A DNA stretch of 6,150 bases from Paracoccaceae bacterium (GCA_007129775.1 SKUV01000319.1:1-6150), one strand, 5' to 3'. Counted from the stretch's first letter, positions 1-5,930 are shown. Program-made: numbers and translations. Notes: a model not told the origin generated them from the letters alone.

Positions 1-601
1 CCGCCCCCTCGACGAAGGATTCGAAACCCAGAATGCCGCCGAAAACCGTCATCCGGTCACCGCAAAGCTCCAGAATGTCGCGGATGCGCGTGACCTCCAG
101 CGTGCTTTCCTTGATGTAGCTGACATTGGGGATGCCCGACAGCCGCGCGACGATCGGGGGCGTCAGGTCCACATTGGCGGTGGCGGGGTTGTTGTAGATC
201 ATGATCGGCAGGTCGATCGCCGCGCCGATGGTGGCGTAATGGTGGTAAAGCTCGTCCTCGGTGGGAGTGGAATAGAAAGGCGGGATGATCATCACCCCGT
301 CCGCGCCGAGCCCTTGCGCCATGCGCGCCGCGCGCACCGCGTCATCGGTCCATTCGGCGCCCGCGCCGATCAGCACCGGCACCCGGCCGGCGGCCGTTTC
401 GATCACGCAGCGCGCGACGCGCTCGCGTTCGGCCTCGGTCAGCGACAGGAACTCACCGGTGGAGCCGAGCGGGATCAGCCCGTGGATACCCTCGCGGATC
501 TGCCAGTCGGTGAATTCGGCCAGCGCGCGCAGGTTCAGCGCTCCCGAGGTGTCGAACGGCGTGATCATCACGGTATAGGTGCCACGAAAGGTCTTGGTCA
601 T
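1..601 (-). CDS. DapA/NAL-family class I aldolase-like lyase, C-terminus outside window
   Basis: This is a Schiff-base lyase of the dihydrodipicolinate synthase/N-acetylneuraminate lyase family, a cytoplasmic TIM barrel of about 300 residues. The first 200 residues are visible. The family motifs are in order: LGSTGEF at 45-51 (pyruvate carboxylate-binding loop), MIYNNP with the catalytic Tyr at 136, and YIKEST with the Schiff-base Lys at 164. The ATG at 601-599 overlaps the TGA of the upstream gene as ATGA, which suggests translational coupling and fixes the start. In true dihydrodipicolinate synthase the catalytic Tyr is followed five residues later by an Arg (Arg138 in E. coli) that binds the aspartate-semialdehyde carboxylate; here that position is Thr141. 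A lysine-biosynthesis role is therefore unlikely. Cleavage, condensation or dehydration of a 2-oxo acid in a catabolic pathway is more likely. The fold and Schiff-base chemistry are near certain; the substrate is unknown. Confidence 0.93.
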   Translation of the reverse strand, partial: MTKTFRGTYTVMITPFDTSGALNLRALAEFTDWQIREGIHGLIPLGSTGEFLSLTEAERERVARCVIETAAGRVPVLIGAGAEWTDDAVRAARMAQGLGADGVMIIPPFYSTPTEDELYHHYATIGAAIDLPIMIYNNPATANVDLTPPIVARLSGIPNVSYIKESTLEVTRIRDILELCGDRMTVFGGILGFESFVEGA

Positions 602-1686
602 GGCGCGAACTCCGGCGCTGGGGCAGCCTGCGGCAGGGCGAGCAGGCGCAGAGGGTTGAAACGGATCAGATCGAAAACCTCGGGCGCACAAAAGCCCAGC
701 CGATGCATGAGCGGGACCACATTGCGCAGCAGATGGCCATAGCCGTGGCCGCCGAAGGCCCGTGTGCGCGTGCGGGTGCAGATGTCCTGACTGACGAGGA
801 TATGCGCCCCGAGGCCTGCGTCGATCAGCCTGCGGATGGCGCGCAGGCGGCCGCGGTCGGTGGGCAGTTCGACCTCCGGGTCCATCCAGTAATGGGAGGT
901 TTCGATGCCGAAGAAATCCCATTCCACCATCACCCCGGTCTGGGCCAGCGCGCGGGGGCCGAGCCCGCCGATATCGCGCCCCTCGGGATAGGTGCGGTCC
1001 ATGTGGCAGAGCGCCACGCGCGACAGATCGGCCCCGGAACCGCCGAGAATGTCCACGATCTCGAACGGTGCGCGCGCGTCGCGGCCCGGATGGACGGAGA
1101 TGCCGGCGCCCGTGACGCGTGCGGCTTGCGCCGCCGCCTGAAGCGCGCGGCGCTCCACCGCTTCAAGCGGCCAGGAACAGCCGATCTCTCCGATCAGGCC
1201 GGCGCGGATGCCGCTGCCGTCGATCCCGTCGCGGATCTCGGCGACGAAGCGTGCGGCGAGCGTGTCGGTATCGGCCGCGCGGGTCGCCGCGTCCAGATAG
1301 GGGGCGGTATAGGTGCCGGTCGCGGCCACCACCGCGCAACTGGCCGCGCGTCCGGCATCGCGCAGCCCGCGCGGGTCGCGTTTCAGCCCGATCACCGTCT
1401 GATCCACGATCAGATCGCCGCCGTCGCGGCGAAAGGCGGCCAGTTCCCCGGCGGCGACCCGCCAGTCCTGCTGGCGGGCATTGGCCGGGTTCTCGTTGGA
1501 GCGATAGTCGATCTGCCAGCGGTTCTGCGGGGTGATCGCGCTGCCGGCCCCGCAGGCGGGCGCGCCCGGCGGCGCGATGTCGTAAAGCAGATGCTCATGC
1601 ACCATGACTGCCGCGAAATCACCGGCCGGGCGGTCGCCGGTGACCGTGCGGATCACGCCGGTGGGAGGGGCGGCGGCATCGCGCAT
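598..1686 (-). CDS. Phosphotriesterase/PTER-like binuclear metal hydrolase
   Basis: This is a 362-residue amidohydrolase-superfamily TIM barrel of the phosphotriesterase-related group, at the usual full length and with no signal peptide. The whole binuclear metal site is visible: His30 and His32 in VHEHLL, bridging Glu167 in LIGEIG, His199 in VHPGR, His228 in CHMDRT and Asp301 in SQDIC. A bridging Glu in place of a carboxylated Lys is typical of the Php/PTER branch, not of the organophosphate-degrading enzymes. The runs GEIGCSWPL, HPGR..APF, GGHGYGHLL and NVVP closely resemble animal PTER as I remember it. PTER is reported to hydrolyse N-acetyltaurine, so amide hydrolysis of an N-acylated amino compound is a better guess than phosphotriester cleavage. 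The ATG lies 7 bp after the ATPase stop with no clear Shine-Dalgarno site, so translation probably depends on reinitiation. The motif GVIRTVTGD at 10-18 is the family's normal N-terminus and supports this start. Confidence 0.92.
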   Translation of the reverse strand: MRDAAAPPTGVIRTVTGDRPAGDFAAVMVHEHLLYDIAPPGAPACGAGSAITPQNRWQIDYRSNENPANARQQDWRVAAGELAAFRRDGGDLIVDQTVIGLKRDPRGLRDAGRAASCAVVAATGTYTAPYLDAATRAADTDTLAARFVAEIRDGIDGSGIRAGLIGEIGCSWPLEAVERRALQAAAQAARVTGAGISVHPGRDARAPFEIVDILGGSGADLSRVALCHMDRTYPEGRDIGGLGPRALAQTGVMVEWDFFGIETSHYWMDPEVELPTDRGRLRAIRRLIDAGLGAHILVSQDICTRTRTRAFGGHGYGHLLRNVVPLMHRLGFCAPEVFDLIRFNPLRLLALPQAAPAPEFAP

Positions 1687-1688
1687 CG

Positions 1689-1704
1689 GTGGCTCAGTGG
1701 CTCA
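1689..1704. repeat. Perfect 8-bp tandem repeat spanning the ATPase stop codon
   Basis: The octamer gtggctca occurs twice head to tail (1689-1696 and 1697-1704). On the coding strand it forms the last ATPase codons, the TGA and the spacer before the next ATG. Losing one copy would shift the frame past the stop, lengthen the ATPase by about ten residues and make it overlap the PTER-like start. Confidence 0.85.
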
Positions 1705-2542
1705 GCATCTTCGACAGGAAGGTGCGGGTATGTTCGCTCTTGGGTGCGGTGAAGAACTGATCGGGCGGCGCATCCTCCACGATCTCGCCGCCATGCATCA
1801 GCACCACCCGGTCGGCGGCGGCGCGGGCAAAGCCCATCTCGTGGGTGACCACGATCATGGTCATGCCGGCGTGGCTGAGGTCGATCATCACGTCGAGCAC
1901 CTCGGACACCGTTTCGGGATCAAGCGCCGAGGTCGGCTCGTCGAAGAGCATCACCTTGGGCTTCATCGCCAGCGCCCGGGCGATGGCGACGCGCTGCTGC
2001 TGGCCGCCGGACAACTGGCGCGGATAGGCGTTTTCCTTTTCCGGCAGGCCGACCCGGGCCAGCAGCGCGCGCGCCTCGTCCTTCACCTCGGCGCGCGGGC
2101 GGCCGAGGATGCGGGTGGGCGCGAGCATGATGTTCTCGATCACGCTGATATGGGGAAACAGGTTGAAGTTCTGGAACACCATGCCGAGGTCGCGCTGCTG
2201 GCGCGCCACCTCGTGGTCGCGCAGGGGCACGCGCCGGCCGCCAGTCTCGCGAAAGCCCATCAGATGACCCGCGGCGCGGATCGTGCCTCCGTCGATGGTT
2301 TCCAGCTGGTCGATGCAGCGCAGAAGGGTGGATTTGCCGCTGCCCGAGCGGCCGCAGATCACCACCACCTCGCTCTTGCGGATGGTCATGCTGACGTCGC
2401 GCAGCACCTCGTTGTCACCGAAGGCCTTGCGCACGTTTTCGATGATCACCACCGGCTCGCCCAGGGTCTTGGCCCCGCGCGCGGGCCGCGTCTGCGGCGC
2501 CTCGGCGTGGGGCTGCGGGGTTGGCTGTGTGTCCATGCTCAT
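1694..2542 (-). CDS. Polar amino acid ABC transporter ATP-binding protein (GlnQ/HisP type)
   Basis: This is the 282-residue ATPase that powers the importer formed with the two genes upstream. All nucleotide-binding motifs are intact: A-loop Phe41, Walker A GRSGSGKST at 64-72, Q-loop Gln124 in VFQNFNLFPH, signature LSGGQQQ at 177-183, Walker B VMLFDE at 197-202, D-loop SALD at 205-208 and H-loop His234. VFQ.FNLFPH and a C-terminus near SKML are typical of the polar amino acid subfamily. The ATG at 2542 overlaps the permease TGA as ATGA. The reading frame is open further upstream, but that stretch lies antiparallel-free inside the permease gene in another frame and is not coding. The first 28 residues are a Pro/Gln/Ala-rich, probably disordered extension absent from the roughly 240-residue relatives. 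A second in-frame ATG at 2536 would remove only two residues. Confidence 0.97.
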   Translation of the reverse strand: MSMDTQPTPQPHAEAPQTRPARGAKTLGEPVVIIENVRKAFGDNEVLRDVSMTIRKSEVVVICGRSGSGKSTLLRCIDQLETIDGGTIRAAGHLMGFRETGGRRVPLRDHEVARQQRDLGMVFQNFNLFPHISVIENIMLAPTRILGRPRAEVKDEARALLARVGLPEKENAYPRQLSGGQQQRVAIARALAMKPKVMLFDEPTSALDPETVSEVLDVMIDLSHAGMTMIVVTHEMGFARAAADRVVLMHGGEIVEDAPPDQFFTAPKSEHTRTFLSKMLSH

Positions 2543-3279
2543 ATCTTCGCCGTCCCGGCCTGTTGCAGGGCCTTCTTGAGTTCCTTTTCCGCCTCGGGCG
2601 AGACCGCCGCCGCAGGGCCAAAGGGTTTTTCGTAATGCGCCTCGATCCGGACCTGAATCGCGCTCCATATGGTGACCAGCAGCAGATACCACAGGGCGGC
2701 GACCGAATAGACCTCGAGCACGCGGAAATTGATCTGGGCAAGCATCTGCGCACTTCGCATCAACTCTTCCATGGAGATCACCGAGGCCAGCGAGGTGGTC
2801 TTGAGCATCCCGTTGAACTGGTTGCCGAGCGGCGGAATGATGGTGCGTGTCGCCTGCGGCAGGATGACGAAGCGCATGCGCTGCGTCCATCGCATCCCCA
2901 CCGAGCGTGCGGCATCGTCCTGGCCCTTGTCCACCGACATGATGCCGGCGCGGATGATCTCGGCCAGATAGGCGCCCTCGTTCAGCGCAAGGCCGAGGAT
3001 CGCGCTTTCGATCACCGTCAGCCTGATTCCGAGCTGCGGCAGGCCGGTATAGATGATGATCAGCTGGATCAGGATCGGCGTTCCGCGAAACAGCCAGATG
3101 TAGAATTCGGCGATGTAGCGCAGAAGCGCGTTGCCATACATCTTCATCAGCGCGGCGACGATGCCGAGGCCGAGCCCCAGAACCATCGAGACCACGGACA
3201 GCCAGACGGTTGTCCATGCGCCCCGCATCATCAGGCCGTTGGTGATGTAGTCGAAAAAGAAGGGCCAGCTCCAGTTCAC
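2539..3279 (-). CDS. Polar amino acid ABC transporter permease (HisM/GlnP type)
   Basis: This is a 246-residue inner-membrane permease. Hydrophobic segments lie at about 22-45, 58-80, 87-106 and 190-210, with the remaining ones less distinct. The cytoplasmic EAA coupling loop that docks on the ATPase spans about 107-141 (AEIIRAGIMSVDKGQ, ARSVGM, RFVILPQA). FRGTPILIQL at 64-73 is a hallmark of the His/Glu/Gln permease family. Residues 211-246 form an unusual charged, Ala/Lys/Glu-rich cytoplasmic tail. Translation starts at a GTG, chosen because a GGAG lies 7 bp upstream and the protein begins as family members do. Only one permease gene is present, so the channel is probably a homodimer, as in GlnPQ-type systems, unless a partner lies elsewhere. 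Confidence 0.96.
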   Translation of the reverse strand: MNWSWPFFFDYITNGLMMRGAWTTVWLSVVSMVLGLGLGIVAALMKMYGNALLRYIAEFYIWLFRGTPILIQLIIIYTGLPQLGIRLTVIESAILGLALNEGAYLAEIIRAGIMSVDKGQDDAARSVGMRWTQRMRFVILPQATRTIIPPLGNQFNGMLKTTSLASVISMEELMRSAQMLAQINFRVLEVYSVAALWYLLLVTIWSAIQVRIEAHYEKPFGPAAAVSPEAEKELKKALQQAGTAKI

Positions 3280-3286
3280 GGGCTTA

Positions 3287-3290
3287 CTCC
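3287..3290 (-). promoter_or_regulatory. Ribosome binding site for the permease GTG start
   Basis: On the minus strand a GGAG sits 7 bp before the GTG at 3279-3277. It decides the start, since no ATG lies near the expected N-terminus. Confidence 0.7.
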
Positions 3291-3305
3291 GGTCCTTGAG
3301 GAAAG

Positions 3306-3331
3306 CCCGGCGCGGGCGGGGCCGCGCCGGG
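3306..3331 (-). terminator. Strong GC hairpin between binding-protein and permease genes
   Basis: A perfect 10-bp inverted repeat (cccggcgcgg at 3306-3315, ccgcgccggg at 3322-3331) closes a 6-nt loop. On the transcribed strand it is followed by CTTTCCTC, a poor U-tract, so it is more likely a leaky attenuator or an mRNA-stabilising 3' structure for the binding-protein message than a full terminator. This arrangement is common after binding-protein genes, whose product is needed in excess over the permease. Confidence 0.7.
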
Positions 3332-3344
3332 TGGTTGGCGATAT

Positions 3345-3362
3345 GGGGGCTTGGGCGCCCCC
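3345..3362 (-). promoter_or_regulatory. Second small hairpin just after the binding-protein stop
   Basis: A 6-bp all-G/C stem (gggggc at 3345-3350, gccccc at 3357-3362) closes a 6-nt loop, five bases past the binding-protein stop. With the larger hairpin downstream it could protect the 3' end of the upstream message from exonucleases. Confidence 0.5.
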
Positions 3363-3366
3363 GCGA

Positions 3367-4230
3367 TCACTCGGGCGTGTAGTAGACGGCGATATCGCCG
3401 ACGTATTCGTCCCAAAGCTCGATCGGCGTGGCGCCGTAAGAGCCGAGCATCTCGTGATAGGTGCCGTCCTCGACCATGTCGCGCAGCACTTGCGCGACGG
3501 CTTCGGCCACGGCCTCGCCGGTGCGGCCGTCAAAGCCGAAGGCCGAGGGCAGACCGGGGTTCAGGCCCGCCGCGCCCACATCGAAGCTGCCCTGTTCGGC
3601 ATACCAGGCGCCGGTGGCATCGGGGGCGAAGACCGCGCGGACCTGACCCGCGCCCAGCGCCGCGAAGGCTTCGGCGAAGGTGTTGAAGGCCTGAATCTGC
3701 ATCGATGCCTTGCCGGCGGCGACCTGCTCTTCGTTGATCTCGCGGATCAGCGCATCGGCGAAACCGGCGATTTCGGTGCCCACGGGCATGCCGGCCAGCT
3801 CGTCATAGCCTTCGATGCCGTGGGGGTTGCCGCGTTCCACCACAAGGGCCAGCGCGTTCACCGTATAGGGCACCAGGCGCATGATCTTGGCGCGTTCCTC
3901 GTTGTAATACATGCCGGTGTTGATCATGTCCCAGCGCTCGTTGGCGAGCCCGGGGATCTGGACTTCGAAGCCCACATTCATGAACTCGGCCTCCAGACAC
4001 AGGCGGCGGGCGATCTCGCGCCCGATGTCGGGGTGCAGCCCCTGCAGGTTTCCGGAGGTGTCGATATACTGACGCGGCGGAATCGTCGCGTTGATCGACA
4101 TGGTCAGCTTGCCCGGCGTGACGGTAGGCAGATCGGCGGGGCAATCGTCCTGTGCGCTCGCGGCGCCGGCTCCGAAGGCCAGCGCGATCGCCGCGGCGGC
4201 ACCCTTGAGGAAGGTCTTTCTGGTGGTCAT
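3367..4230 (-). CDS. Family-3 amino acid ABC transporter periplasmic binding protein
   Basis: This is a 287-residue periplasmic receptor that captures the substrate and delivers it to the permease. The start at 4230 has a GGGAG 8 bp upstream and begins directly with a signal peptide: TRKTFLK, then a hydrophobic stretch at 9-22, and a likely cut after ASA (residue 26). The open frame extends further upstream but has no sensible N-terminus there. The mature protein has the two-lobed SBP family 3 layout: KLTMSIN at 41-47, GLHPDIGREIA at 64-74, IPGLANERWDMI at 92-103 and PY at 121-122. By eye, Arg113 in EERAKIM matches HisJ Arg77 (alpha-carboxylate contact) and Asp204 in FAPDATG matches HisJ Asp161 (alpha-ammonium contact), so the ligand probably has an amino-acid head group. 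The only two cysteines, Cys30 and Cys78, could form a disulfide. The precise ligand is not readable. Confidence 0.94.
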   Translation of the reverse strand: MTTRKTFLKGAAAAIALAFGAGAASAQDDCPADLPTVTPGKLTMSINATIPPRQYIDTSGNLQGLHPDIGREIARRLCLEAEFMNVGFEVQIPGLANERWDMINTGMYYNEERAKIMRLVPYTVNALALVVERGNPHGIEGYDELAGMPVGTEIAGFADALIREINEEQVAAGKASMQIQAFNTFAEAFAALGAGQVRAVFAPDATGAWYAEQGSFDVGAAGLNPGLPSAFGFDGRTGEAVAEAVAQVLRDMVEDGTYHEMLGSYGATPIELWDEYVGDIAVYYTPE

Positions 4231-4241
4231 GTCTCGGTCTC

Positions 4242-4299
4242 CCGGTTGGTCTTCGTGTTCGCTGGCCACCGGAGAGGTCCTCGCGATGGCCGGTTGGTC
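4242..4299. repeat. Pair of 10-bp direct repeats upstream of the binding-protein gene
   Basis: ccggttggtc occurs at 4242-4251 and again at 4290-4299, separated by 38 bp, in the 83-bp gap between the M20 gene and the binding-protein gene. The first copy touches the binding-protein Shine-Dalgarno site at 4239-4243. It could be chance, a small duplication or a translational control site. I see no convincing separate promoter in this gap. Confidence 0.5.
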
Positions 4300-4313
4300 C
4301 CGCGCGCCTGATG

Positions 4314-5642
4314 TCAGCCCGCGCGGGGGGCTCCGCACCAGTCCAGGACGATAGCCGTCGTCGCGGAGATGGTGCGCAGGTAATCGGCCACGTCGATCCA
4401 TTCGTCGTGGCGCCCGTTCTGGGTCAGATCCCCGCACAGCCCGCCCAGCCCCACGGTGGGGATGGCCTTTTGCACGATGGGATTGCGGATGTCGGACGAG
4501 GTGTGCATCGGATTCACATGGGGCGTGCTGCCGGTGCTCTCCTCCACCGCGCGCGCCGCCGTGCGATAGAGCGGATGATCGGGCGGGCATTCGGCCCCGG
4601 TCACGCCGGTCAGCCAGTCGATTTCGGCCGGGTTTTCGGCCAGCCAGGGATCGGCGGCACAGGCTTCGGCGATGGCGGCCTCCACCTCGGCCTTGACCTG
4701 CTCCAGCGTCTCGCCCGGCGGAAACGAGATCGCGCCGGATAGCGCGCAGGTCTCGTTCAGCCGGCCGAGCTTGTATTCCTCGCCGCAGATCATGTTCGAA
4801 ATCAGGATGTTGGTGGAGCGCCCGACTTCGCGCTCCAGCGCCGGATGGGTGATGCGCGCCCCGCGCGCGGCGTCGAGCCTGCGCAGCGCGGCATGGATCA
4901 CGACGGCCTTGTCGATCGGGTTGATGGCCAGATGGGCAAAGGCGGTGTGGCCCGGTTCATTCGTGGGCGGGAACTTGCCGCGCACGGTGATTCGGAATTC
5001 CAGCTGACCGGCGGCGAAGGCCTTGATTTCGTTCAGCCCCACGCCGGATTCCGCCGGATGCAGATAGAGCGCGGCATCGGCCACCAGCCCCTGATGCATG
5101 GCCGCGGCCACCCCGCGCGCGTGGCGCTTGGACGGCGCCGAGACCATCGCCACATCGCCCAGCGCAACTCCGGCCCGGGCCGCGCGCGCCACCGCCAGCG
5201 CACCCACGGCGATGCCGGCGAGATCGTCGGCCACGCCCCAGCCGTAAAGCCGGCCATCCTCGATGGTGCCGGCAAAGGGGTCATGGGCCCATGTCTCCAG
5301 CCCCGCCACCGGTTCGCTGTCGGGATGGGCGAACATCAGAAGCGACCGGCGCGCGGGGTCGCCCTCCAGCCGGCCGATCACATTGACGCGGGTGCCCGCG
5401 CGCTGGGCCTTGCTGCTGGCGAATTCGCCGATCACCGGAACCTCGGCAGGCTCGTAGGGGCGGTTTTCCACCTGCGCGCCGGCCTCTTGCATCTTGCCCG
5501 CGATCAGCGCCTGCACCGCATCCTCGCCGTCGCGCTGCGCCGCAATCAGGGCGCGCAGAAAGGCAATCGCCTCGGCCTCCTCATCGGATTTCCCGTCCGT
5601 CGCGGCGGGCTGGGGGGTGGCCTTGGTGGCGCTGTCCGACAT
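4314..5642 (-). CDS. M20-family metallohydrolase (ArgE/DapE/ACY1-like) with atypical active site
   Basis: This 442-residue protein is the first gene of the operon and has no signal peptide, so it is cytoplasmic. M20 enzymes are zinc deacylases or peptidases, here probably for the imported compound. The catalytic domain shows AHPDSEPV (His106, Asp108), YGWGVADD (bridging Asp139), a dimerisation domain at about 205-325 (RGKFPP, AHLAINPID), and the C-terminal metal His412 in GRHDEW. SSDIR and IPTVGLGG are also normal M20 landmarks. Unusually, the Glu-Glu pair holding the catalytic base (Glu134-Glu135 in DapE) falls on SAPSKRH at 168-174, giving Lys172-Arg173, and the ligand Glu163 of DapE aligns with His196 (LHPAES). 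It may therefore use different chemistry or be a non-hydrolytic homologue. The start has a GGAG 6 bp upstream; the first 22 residues are low-complexity. Confidence 0.9.
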   Translation of the reverse strand: MSDSATKATPQPAATDGKSDEEAEAIAFLRALIAAQRDGEDAVQALIAGKMQEAGAQVENRPYEPAEVPVIGEFASSKAQRAGTRVNVIGRLEGDPARRSLLMFAHPDSEPVAGLETWAHDPFAGTIEDGRLYGWGVADDLAGIAVGALAVARAARAGVALGDVAMVSAPSKRHARGVAAAMHQGLVADAALYLHPAESGVGLNEIKAFAAGQLEFRITVRGKFPPTNEPGHTAFAHLAINPIDKAVVIHAALRRLDAARGARITHPALEREVGRSTNILISNMICGEEYKLGRLNETCALSGAISFPPGETLEQVKAEVEAAIAEACAADPWLAENPAEIDWLTGVTGAECPPDHPLYRTAARAVEESTGSTPHVNPMHTSSDIRNPIVQKAIPTVGLGGLCGDLTQNGRHDEWIDVADYLRTISATTAIVLDWCGAPRAG

Positions 5643-5710
5643 GGGTCACTCCGGTCATTTGCTGCGGGCTTCTGCCCTTTGCCGCGGGTCTGCGTGGCAT
5701 GTAAAACAGC

Positions 5711-5741
5711 CATATACGTTTGGTGGGCAGATTGTGCACAA
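5711..5741 (-). promoter_or_regulatory. Candidate promoter of the catabolic operon
   Basis: On the minus strand, TTGTGC (5741-5736) and TATATG (5716-5711) resemble sigma70 -35 and -10 boxes with a 19-bp spacer, slightly longer than ideal. The start of transcription would fall near 5704, leaving a leader of about 60 nt before the M20 ATG. The -35 box lies inside the palindrome at 5732-5741. Confidence 0.4.
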
Positions 5742-5753
5742 CTTGACTACAAG
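5732..5753. promoter_or_regulatory. Tandem palindromes, candidate shared operator
   Basis: A perfect 10-bp palindrome, ttgtgcacaa (5732-5741), is followed immediately by a second dyad, cttg-acta-caag (5742-5753). The TTGT-NN-ACAA pattern resembles operators of GntR/FCD-type regulators. The pair covers the -35 candidates of both divergent promoters, so one bound protein could control both directions. Binding is inferred, not shown. Confidence 0.5.
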
Positions 5754-5772
5754 GCGATTCGTGGCGTATTGC
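5743..5772 (+). promoter_or_regulatory. Candidate plus-strand promoter
   Basis: TTGACT (5743-5748) matches the -35 consensus at five of six positions. TATTGC (5767-5772) after an 18-bp spacer is a weaker -10. Transcription would begin near 5779 and give a leader of about 160 nt before the ATG at 5942, including the hairpin at 5789-5805. Confidence 0.4.
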
Positions 5773-5788
5773 AAGAGAAAAGGCATCG

Positions 5789-5805
5789 AGGTGGCGGGGC
5801 CACCT
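5789..5805 (+). promoter_or_regulatory. Perfect hairpin in the plus-strand leader
   Basis: aggtggc (5789-5795) pairs with gccacct (5799-5805) across a 3-nt ggg loop. Two further outer pairs, one a G-T wobble, could extend the stem to nine. No U-tract follows. It could be a leader structure or part of an operator. Confidence 0.5.
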
Positions 5806-5930
5806 TGTGCAGACCGGCCGGATCGCCCTATCACCGGGCAGTTCGGCGCGCAGCGCGCAGGGCGCGGGCCTCGGGGTGCTGCGGGACAGGGTGTGTGACG
5901 CGATGGTCCGGGCGACAGCCGGGCGGGTTT

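Noticed and set aside
703..1752. Long plus-strand open frame of 349 codons opposite the PTER-like gene
   Set aside because: It is antisense to a gene with a complete set of metal-ligand motifs. Its translation is Arg/Gly/Ala/His-rich without domains, as expected for the complement of GC-rich coding DNA.
2543..3217. Upstream extension of the ATPase frame
   Set aside because: It lies wholly within the permease gene in a different frame and has no family similarity. The ATGA overlap at 2539-2542 gives a natural start.
2521..4311. Plus-strand open frame of 596 codons across the transporter genes
   Set aside because: It covers three well-supported minus-strand genes and their intergenic gaps and shows no recognisable motif; it is a shadow of high GC content.
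4231..4590. Upstream extension of the binding-protein frame
   Set aside because: It overlaps the end of the M20 gene. A signal peptide starts exactly at the ATG at 4230, which has a good Shine-Dalgarno site.
5732..5741. DnaA box or replication origin element
   Set aside because: ttgtgcaca departs from the DnaA consensus ttatccaca at two positions, there is no cluster of boxes and no origin genes are present. A promoter operator fits better.
5908..5925. Short direct repeat ccgggcg (5908-5914 and 5919-5925)
   Set aside because: Seven bases of pure G/C in a GC-rich region is expected by chance and has no clear link to a site.
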